This document shows, piece after piece, positions 56,601 to 64,000 of a stretch of 64,000 nt of DNA. Made by a program: the position numbers and the translations under genes. Under the pieces are notes generated by a model. That model was given only the letters and a program-made list of their open reading frames with translations. It was not told where the DNA came from and did not search any database. Each line of letters begins with the position of its first letter. The first letter of the stretch is position 1. The stretch is from the NCBI GenBank assembly GCA_905221605.1, contig CAJNDS010000702.1, positions 585,906-649,905 of the forward strand, in the 5' to 3' direction. This stretch comes from Symbiodinium natans (taxonomy: Eukaryota; Sar; Dinophyceae; Suessiales; Symbiodiniaceae).

Positions 56601-59600
56601 GTTTTTTTTCCCGAGTGATCAAATATTGAAGGGGGAAACTAGGGGCGTTTTTTTTCCCGAGTGGTCAATATTTGAAAGGGGAAACTATGGGCGTTTTTTT
56701 CCCGCGTGATCAATATTTGAAGGGGGAAACTATGGACGTTTTTTGTCCCGAGTGATCAATATTTGAAGGGGGAAACTATGGGCGTTTTTTTTCCCGAGTG
56801 ATCAATATTTGAAGGGGGGAAACTATGGGCGTTTCTTTCTCAAGTGATCAATATTTGAAGGGGGAAGCTATGGGCGTTTTTTTCCCGAGTGATCAATATT
56901 TGAAGGGGCAAACTATGGGCGTTTTTTTCTCAAGTGATCAATATTTGAAGGGGGAAACTATGGGGGTTCTTTTTTGCCCGAGTGATCAACATTTGAAGGG
57001 GGAAACTATGGGCGTTTTTTTGCCCGAGTGATCAGTATTTGAAGGGGGAAACTATGGGCGTTTTTTTCCCGAGTGATCAATATTTGAAGGGGGAAACTAT
57101 GGGGCGTTTTTTCCCGAGCGGTCAATATTTGAAGGGGCAAACTGTGGGCATGTTTTTTTTTTCCCGAGCGGTCAATATTTGAAAGGGGGAAACTATGGGC
57201 GTTTTTTTTTTCCCGAGTGGCCAATATTTGAAGGGGGAAACTATGGGCGTATTTCCCGAGTGATCAATGTTTGAAGGGGGAAACTATGGGCGTTTTTTTC
57301 CCCCCGAGTGATCAATATTTGAAGGGGCAAACTATGGGCGTTTTTTTTCCCGAGTGATCAATATTTGAAGGGGGAAACTATGGGCGTTTTTTTTCCCGAG
57401 TGGTCAATATTTGAAGGGGCAAACTATGGGCGTTTTTTTTCCCGAGTGGTCAATATTTGAAAGGGGGGAATTATGCCCGCGAGTGATCAATATTTGAAGG
57501 GGGAAATTATGGGCATTTTTTTCCCGAGTGATCAATATTTGAAGGGGGAATCTATGGGCGTTTTTTTTCCCGAGTGATCAATATTTGAAGGGGGAAACGA
57601 TGGGTGTTTTTTTCCCGAGTGATCAATATTTGAAGGGGGAAACTATGGGCGTTTTTTTTCCCCGCGTGATCAATATTTGAAGGGGGAAACTATGGGCGTT
57701 TTTTTTTCCCGAGTGATCAATATTTGAAGGGGGGAACTATGGGCGTTTTTTTTCCCGAGTGATCAATATTTGAAGGGGGAAACTATGGCAGTCTTTTTTC
57801 TCGAGTGATCAGTATTTGAAGGGGGAAACTATGGGCGTTTTTTTTTTTCCCGAGTGATCAATATTTGAAGGGGGAAACTAGGGGCGTTTTTTTCCCCGAG
57901 TGATCAATATTTGAAGGGGGAAACTATGGGCGTTTTTTTCCCCGAGTGAGCAATATTTGAAGGGGGGAACTATGGGCTTTTTTTTCCCGAGTGATCAATA
58001 TTTGAAGGGGGCAACTAGGGGCGTTTTTTTCCCGAGTGATCAATATTTGAAAGGGGAAACTATGGGCGTTTTTTTTTCTCCCGCGTGATCAATATTTAAT
58101 GGGGGAAACTCTGGGCGTTTTTTGTCCCGAGTGATCAATATTTGAAGGGGGAAACTATGGGCGTTTTTTTTCCCGAGTGATCAATATTTGAAGGGGGAAA
58201 CTATGGGCGTTTCTTTCTGAAGTGATCAATATTTGAAGGGGGAAACTATGGGCGTTTTTTTTCCCGAGTGATCAATATTTGAAGGGGGAAACTATGGGCG
58301 TTTTTTTTGCCCGAGTGATCAACATTTGAACGGGGAAACTATGTGCGTTTTTTTGCCCGAGTGATTAATATTTGAAGGGGGAAACTATGGGCGTTTTTTC
58401 CCGAGTGATCAATATTTGAAGGGGGAAACTATGGGCGTTTTTTGTCCCGAGTGATCAATATTTGAAGGGGGAAACTATGGGCGTTTTTTTCCCCGAGTGA
58501 TCAATATTTGAAAGAGAAACTATGTGCTTTTTTCCCGAGTGATCAATATTTGAAGGGGGAAACTATGGGCGTTTTTTTTCCCGAGTGATCAAATATTGAA
58601 GGGGGAAACTAGGGGCGTTTTTTTTCCCGAGTGATCAATATTTGAAGGGGGAAACTATGGGCGTTTTTTTTTCTCCCGCGTGATCAATATTTGAAGGGGG
58701 AAACTATGGGCGTTTTTTGTCCCGAGTGATCAATATTTGAAGGGGGAAACTATGGGCGTTTTTTTCCCGAGTGATCAATATTTGAAGGGGGGAAACTATG
58801 GGCGTTTCTTTCTCAAGTGATCAATATTTGAAGGGGGAAGCTATGGGCGTTTTTTTTCCAGAGTGATCAATATTTGAAGGGGGAAACTATGGGCGTTTTT
58901 TTCTCAAGTGATCAATATTTGAAGGGGGAAACTATGGGGGTTCTTTTTTGCCCGAGTGATCAACATTTGAAGGGGGAAACTATGGGCGTTTTTTTGCCCG
59001 AGTGATCAGTATTTGAAGGGGGAAACTATGGGCGTTTTTTTTCCCGAGTGATCAATATTTGAAGGGGGAAACTATGGGGCGTTTTTTCCCGAGCGGTCAA
59101 TATTTGAAGGGGCAAACTGTGGGCATGTTTTTTTTCCCGAGCGGTCAATATTTGAAAGGGGGAAACTATGGGCGTTTTTTTTTCCCGAGTGGTCAATATT
59201 TGAAGGGGGAAACTATGGGCGTATTTCCCGAGTGATCAATGTTTGAAGGGGGAAGCTATGGGCGTTTTCTTTCTCCCGAGTGATCAATATTTGAAGGGGG
59301 AAACTATGTTATTTTCCCGAGTGATCAATATTTGAAGGGGGAAACTATGGGCGTTTTTTCCCGAGTGATCAATATTTGAAGGGGGAAACTATGGGCGTTT
59401 TTTTTCCCGAGTGATCAATATTTGAAGCGGGGAACTATGGGCGTTTTTTTTTCGAGTGATCAATATTTGAAGGGGGAAACTATGGGCGTTTTTTTTTCCC
59501 GAGTGATCAATATTTGAAGGGGGAAACTATGCGCGCGAGTGACTGATATTTGAAGGGGGAAATTATGGGCGTTTTTTTCCCGAGTGATCAATATTTGATA

Positions 59601-62600
59601 TGGGCGGTTTTTTTCCCGAGTGATCAGTATTTGAAGGGGGAGACTATGGGCGTTTTTTTCCCCCGAGTGATCAATATTTGAAGGGGCAAACTATGGGCGT
59701 TTTTTTTCCCGAGTGATCAATATTTGCAGGGGGAAACTATGGGCGTTTTTTTTCCCGAGTGGTCAATATTTGAAGGGGGAAACTATGGGCGTTTTTTCCC
59801 GAGTGATCAATATTTGAAGGGGGAAATTATGCGCGCGAGTGATCAATATTTGAAGGGGGAAGCTATGGGCATTTTTTTTCCCGAGTGATCAATATTTGAA
59901 GGGGGAAACTATGGGGGTTCTTTTTTTCCCGAGTGATCAATATTTGAAGGGGGAAACTATGGGCGTTTTTTTTTTCCCCGAGTGATCAATATTTGAAGGG
60001 GGAAACTATGGGCGTTTTTTTTCCCCGCGTGATCAATATTTGAAGGGGGAAACTATGGGCGTTTTCTTTCTCCCGAGTGATCAATATTTGAAGGGGGAAA
60101 CGTTTTTGTCCCGAGTGATCAATATTTGAAGGGGGAAACTATGGGCGTTTTCTTTCTCCCGAGTGATCAATATTTGAAGGGGGAAACGTTTTTGTCCCGA
60201 GTGATCAATATTTGAAGGGGGAAACTATGGGCGTTTTCTTTCTCCCGAGTGATCAATATTTGAAGGGGGAAACGTTTTTGTCCCGAGTGATCAATATTTG
60301 AAGGGGGAAACTATGGGCGCTTTTTTTCCCGAGTGATCAATATTTGAAGGGGGAAACTATGGGCGTTTTTTTCCCGAGTGATCAATATTTGAAGGGGGAA
60401 ACTATGTTTTTTTTCCCGAGTGGAAAGGGGAAACTATGGGCGTTTTTTTTCCGAGTGATCAATATTTGAAGGGGGGAACTATGGGCGTTTTTTTTTTCCC
60501 GAGTGATCAATATTTGAAGGGGGAAACTGTGGGCGTTTTTTCTTCCGAGTGATCAATATTTGAAGGGGAAACTATGGGCGTTTTTTTCCCCGAGTGCTCA
60601 ATATTTAGAAGGGTGAAACTATGGGCGGTTTTTTCTCCTGAGTGATCAATATTTGAAGGGGGAAACTATGGGCGTTTTTTTTTGCCCGAGTGATCAATAT
60701 TTGAAGGGGGAAACTATGGGCGTTTTTTTCCCCGCGTGATCAATATTTGAAGGGGGAAACTATGTTTTTTTTCCCGAGTGATCAATATTTGAAGGGGGAA
60801 ACTATGGGCGTTTTTTTTCCGAGTGATCAATATTTGAAGGGGGGAACTATGGGCGTTTTTTTTTTCTCCCGAGTGATCAATATTTGAAGGGGGAAACTGT
60901 GGGCGTTTTTTCTTCCGAGTGATCAATATTTGAAGGGGGAAACTATGGGCGTTTTTTTCCCCGAGTGATCAATATTTGAAGGGTGAAACTATGGGCGGTT
61001 TTTTCTCCCGAGTGATCAATATTTGAAGGGGGGAACTATGGGCGTTTTTTTTGCCCGAGTGATCAATATTTGAAGGGGGAAATTATGGGCGTTTTTTTTT
61101 CCCGAGTGATCAATATTTGAAAGGGGGAAACTATGGGCGTTTTTTTTCCCGAGTGATCAATATTTGAAGGGGGGAACTATGGGCTTTTTTTTCCCGAGTG
61201 ATCAATATTTGAAGGGGGGAAACTATGGGCGTTTTTTTCCCGAGTGATCAATATTTGAAGGGGGAAACTATGGGCGTTTTTTTTCCCGAGTGATCAATAT
61301 TTGAAGGGGGGAACTATGGGCGTTTTTTTCCCGAGTGATCAATATTTGAAAGGGGAAACTAGGGGCGTTTTTTTTCCCGAGTGGTCAATATTTGAAAGGG
61401 GAAACTATGGGCGTTTTTTTTTCTCCCGCGTGATCAATATTTAATGGGGGAAACTATGGGCGTTTTTTGTCCCGAGTGATCAATATTTGAAGGGGGAAAC
61501 TATGGGCGTTTTTTTTTCCCGAGTGATCAATATTTGAAGGGGGAAACTAGGGGCGTTTCTTTCTGAAGTGATCAATATTTGAAGGGGGAAACTATGGGCG
61601 TTCTTTTTCCCGAGTGATCAATATTTGAAGGGGGAAACTATGGGGGTTTTTTTTGCCCGAGTGATCAACATTTGAACGGGGAAACTATGTGCGTTTTTTT
61701 GCCCGAGTGATTAATATTTGAAGGGGGAAACTATGGGCGTTTTTTTTCCCGAGTGATCAATATTTGAAGGGGGAAACTATGGGCGTTTTTTGTCCCGAGT
61801 GATCAATATTTGAAGGGGGAAACTATGGGCGTTTTTTTCCCCGAGTGATCAATATTTGAAAGAGAAACTATGTGCTTTTTTCCCGAGTGATCAATATTTG
61901 AAGGGGGAAACTGTGGGCGTTTTTTTTCCCGAGTGATCATATATTGAAGGGGGAAACTAGGGGCGTTTTTTTTTCTCGAGTGATCAATATTTGAAAGGGG
62001 AAACTATGGGCGTTTTTTTTTCTCCCGCGTGATCAATATTTGAAGGGGGAAACTATGGGCGTTTTTTGTCCCGAGTGATCAATATTTGAAGGGGGAAACT
62101 ATGGGCGTTTTTTTTTCCCGAGTGATCAATATTTGAAGGGGGGAAACTATGGGCGTTTCTTTCTCAAGTGATCAATATTTGAAGGGGGAAGCTATGGGCG
62201 TTTTGTTTCCCGAGGGATCAATATTTGAAGGGGGAAACTATGGGCGTTTTTTTCTCAAGTGATCAATATTTGAAGGGGGAAACTATGGGGGTTCTTTTTT
62301 GCCCGAGTGATCAACATTTGAAGGGGGAAACTATGGGCGTTTTTTTGCCCGAGTGATCAGTATTTGAAGGGGGAGACTATGGGCGTTTTTTTCCCCCGAG
62401 TGATCAATATTTGAAAGGGGAAACTATGGGCGTTTTTTTTCCCGAGTGATCAATATTTGAAGCGGGAAACTATGGGCGTTTTTTTTTTTCTCCTGAGTGA
62501 TTATTTGAAGGGGGAAACTATGGGCTTTTTTTTGCCGAGTGATCAATATTTGAAGGCAGAAAACAATGGGCGTTTTTTTCCCGAGTGATCAATATTTGAA

Positions 62601-64000
62601 AGGAGAAACTATGGGCGTTTTTTTTCCCGCGTGATCAATATTTAACGGGGGAAACTATGGGCGTTTTTTGTTCCGTGTGATCAATATTTGAAGGGGACAT
62701 CTATGGGCGTTTTTTTTCCTGAGTCATCAATATTTGAAGGGGGAAACTATGGGCGTTTTTTTTCCCCGAGTGGTCAATATTTGAAGGGGCAAACTATGGG
62801 CGTTTTTTTCCCGAGTGATCAATATTTGAAGGGGGGAACTATGGGCGTTTTTTTTTCCCGAGTGATCAATATTTGAAGGGGGAAACTATGGGCGTTTTTT
62901 TTTGCCCGAGTGATCAAGATTTGAAGGGGGAAACTATGGGCGTTTTTTCTCCCGAGTGATCAATATTCGAAGGGGGAAACTATGGGCGTTTTTTCTCCCG
63001 AGTGATCAATATTTGAAGGGGGAAACTATGGGCGTTTTTTTCCCGAGTGATCAATATTTGAAGGGTGAATCTATGGGCGTTTTTTTTTCCCGAGTGATCA
63101 ATATTTGAAGGGGGAAACTATGGGCGTTTTTTTTCCTGAGTGATCAATATTTGAAGGGGGGAACTATGGGCGTTTTTTTTTTTCCCGAGTGATCAATATC
63201 TGAAGAGGGAAACAATGGGCGTTTTTTTTTCCCGAGTGATCAATATTTGAAGGGTGGAACTATGGGCGTTTTTTTTCCCGAGTGATCAATATTTGAAGGG
63301 GGAAACTATGGGCGTTTTTTTTTCCCGAGTGATCAATATTTGAAAGGGGAAACTATGGGCGTTTTTTTTTTCCCGCGTGATCAATATGTAAAGGGGGAAA
63401 CTATGGGCGTTTTTTGTCCCGAGTGATCAATATTTGAAGGGGGAAGTTTTGGGCGTTTTTTTTTCCCGAGTGATCAATATTTGAATTTGGAAACTATGTT
63501 TTTCTCAAGTGATCAATATTTGAAGGCGTTTTTTTTTTCTCCCGAGTGATCAATATTTGAAGGGGGAAACTATGGGGGTTCTTTTTTGCCCGAGTGATCA
63601 ACATTTGAAGGGGGAAACTATGGGCTTTTTTTGCCCGAGTGATCAGTATTTGAAGGGGGAAACTATGGGCGTTTTTTTTCGCGAGTGATCAATATTTGAA
63701 GGGGGAAACTATGGGCGTTTTTTTTCGCGAGTGATCAATATTTGAAGGGGGAAACTATGGGCGTTTTTTTTTTCCCGAGTGATCAATATTTGAAGGGGGA
63801 AACAATGGGCGTTTTTTTTCCCGAGTGATCAATATTTGAAGGGAGAAAACAATGGGCGTTTTTTTTCCCGAGTGATCAATATTTGAAGGGGGAAACTATG
63901 GGCGTTTTTTTTTCCCCGAGTGATCAGTATTTGAAGGGGGAAACTATGGGCGTTTTTTTTCCCGAGTGATCAATATTTGAAGGGGGAAACTATAGGCGTT
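53685..64000. repeat. 46-bp satellite, mainly 'GTGATCAAT' subtype
   Basis: Units CCCGAGTGATCAATATTTGA then AGGGGGAAACTATGGGCG plus T-run. The subtype changes at about 54.0-54.2 kb. The array reaches the right edge. Period measured as 46 bp at 55930, 55976 and 56022. Confidence 0.95.

Noticed and set aside
50841-64000. Open frames reading FPSGQYLKGETMGVFF and similar
   Set aside because: They are translations of the 46-bp satellite, whose period is not a multiple of three; they break with each T-run change and have no domain.

Overview
The window looks like nuclear DNA of a dinoflagellate, possibly Symbiodiniaceae-like. The evidence is TTTAGGG/CCCTAAA telomere-type repeats, genes almost all on one strand, many very short GC-rich exons, introns that fit GC and GA donors as well as GT, a LINE carrying a ubiquitin-protease-like domain, and a Crinkler/RHS-like NTPase. 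No lineage marker gene is present, so the assignment is an inference.

Layout. 1-5.3 kb: a decayed LINE (reverse transcriptase, C2H2 fingers, USP-like cysteine protease) broken by frameshifts, a 46-bp duplication and a 1.5-kb insertion with exact 271-bp direct repeats. 5.4-11.5 kb: a compact, mostly minus-strand virus-like cassette of Polinton/PLV character: AT-hook protein, penton-like minor capsid candidate, A32-type packaging ATPase, C5 DNA methyltransferase, a divergent plus-strand gene, SF1 helicase, and an HNH-containing family-B DNA polymerase. Nearly every gene carries a lesion. 11.6-12.0 kb: five 79-80-bp tandem repeats. 12.2-16.4 kb: two related plus-strand genes with a putative GIY-YIG/T5orf172-like domain, each with one in-frame stop, among GC-rich palindromes, a dispersed repeat and two further minus-strand fragments. 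17.4-18.1 kb: a GC-rich minisatellite. 18.3-22.6 kb: exons for a signal peptide, a SAM domain and a P-loop NTPase/nuclease of Crinkler/RHS type. 22.8-23.9 kb: a degenerate tandem repeat.

24.2-50.8 kb is the most striking part. About 26 kb of degenerate and perfect telomere-like repeats, in both orientations, separates dozens of small exon-like islands. From 35.1 kb the islands spell ankyrin repeats, then helical linkers, and from about 44.9 kb a poly(ADP-ribose) polymerase catalytic domain split over micro-exons (one of 23 nt). This is a tankyrase-like ankyrin-PARP architecture whose introns are largely telomeric repeat. A complete small membrane protein with a cysteine-rich domain sits at 33.8-34.2 kb. 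From about 50.9 kb to the end lies a 46-bp satellite (roughly 270 copies) with two sequence subtypes, higher-order periodicity near 1.97 kb and one 0.48-kb interruption.

All protein family calls come from motifs read by eye; no database search was run. Exon boundaries are predictions from splice-like sites and reading-frame continuity.
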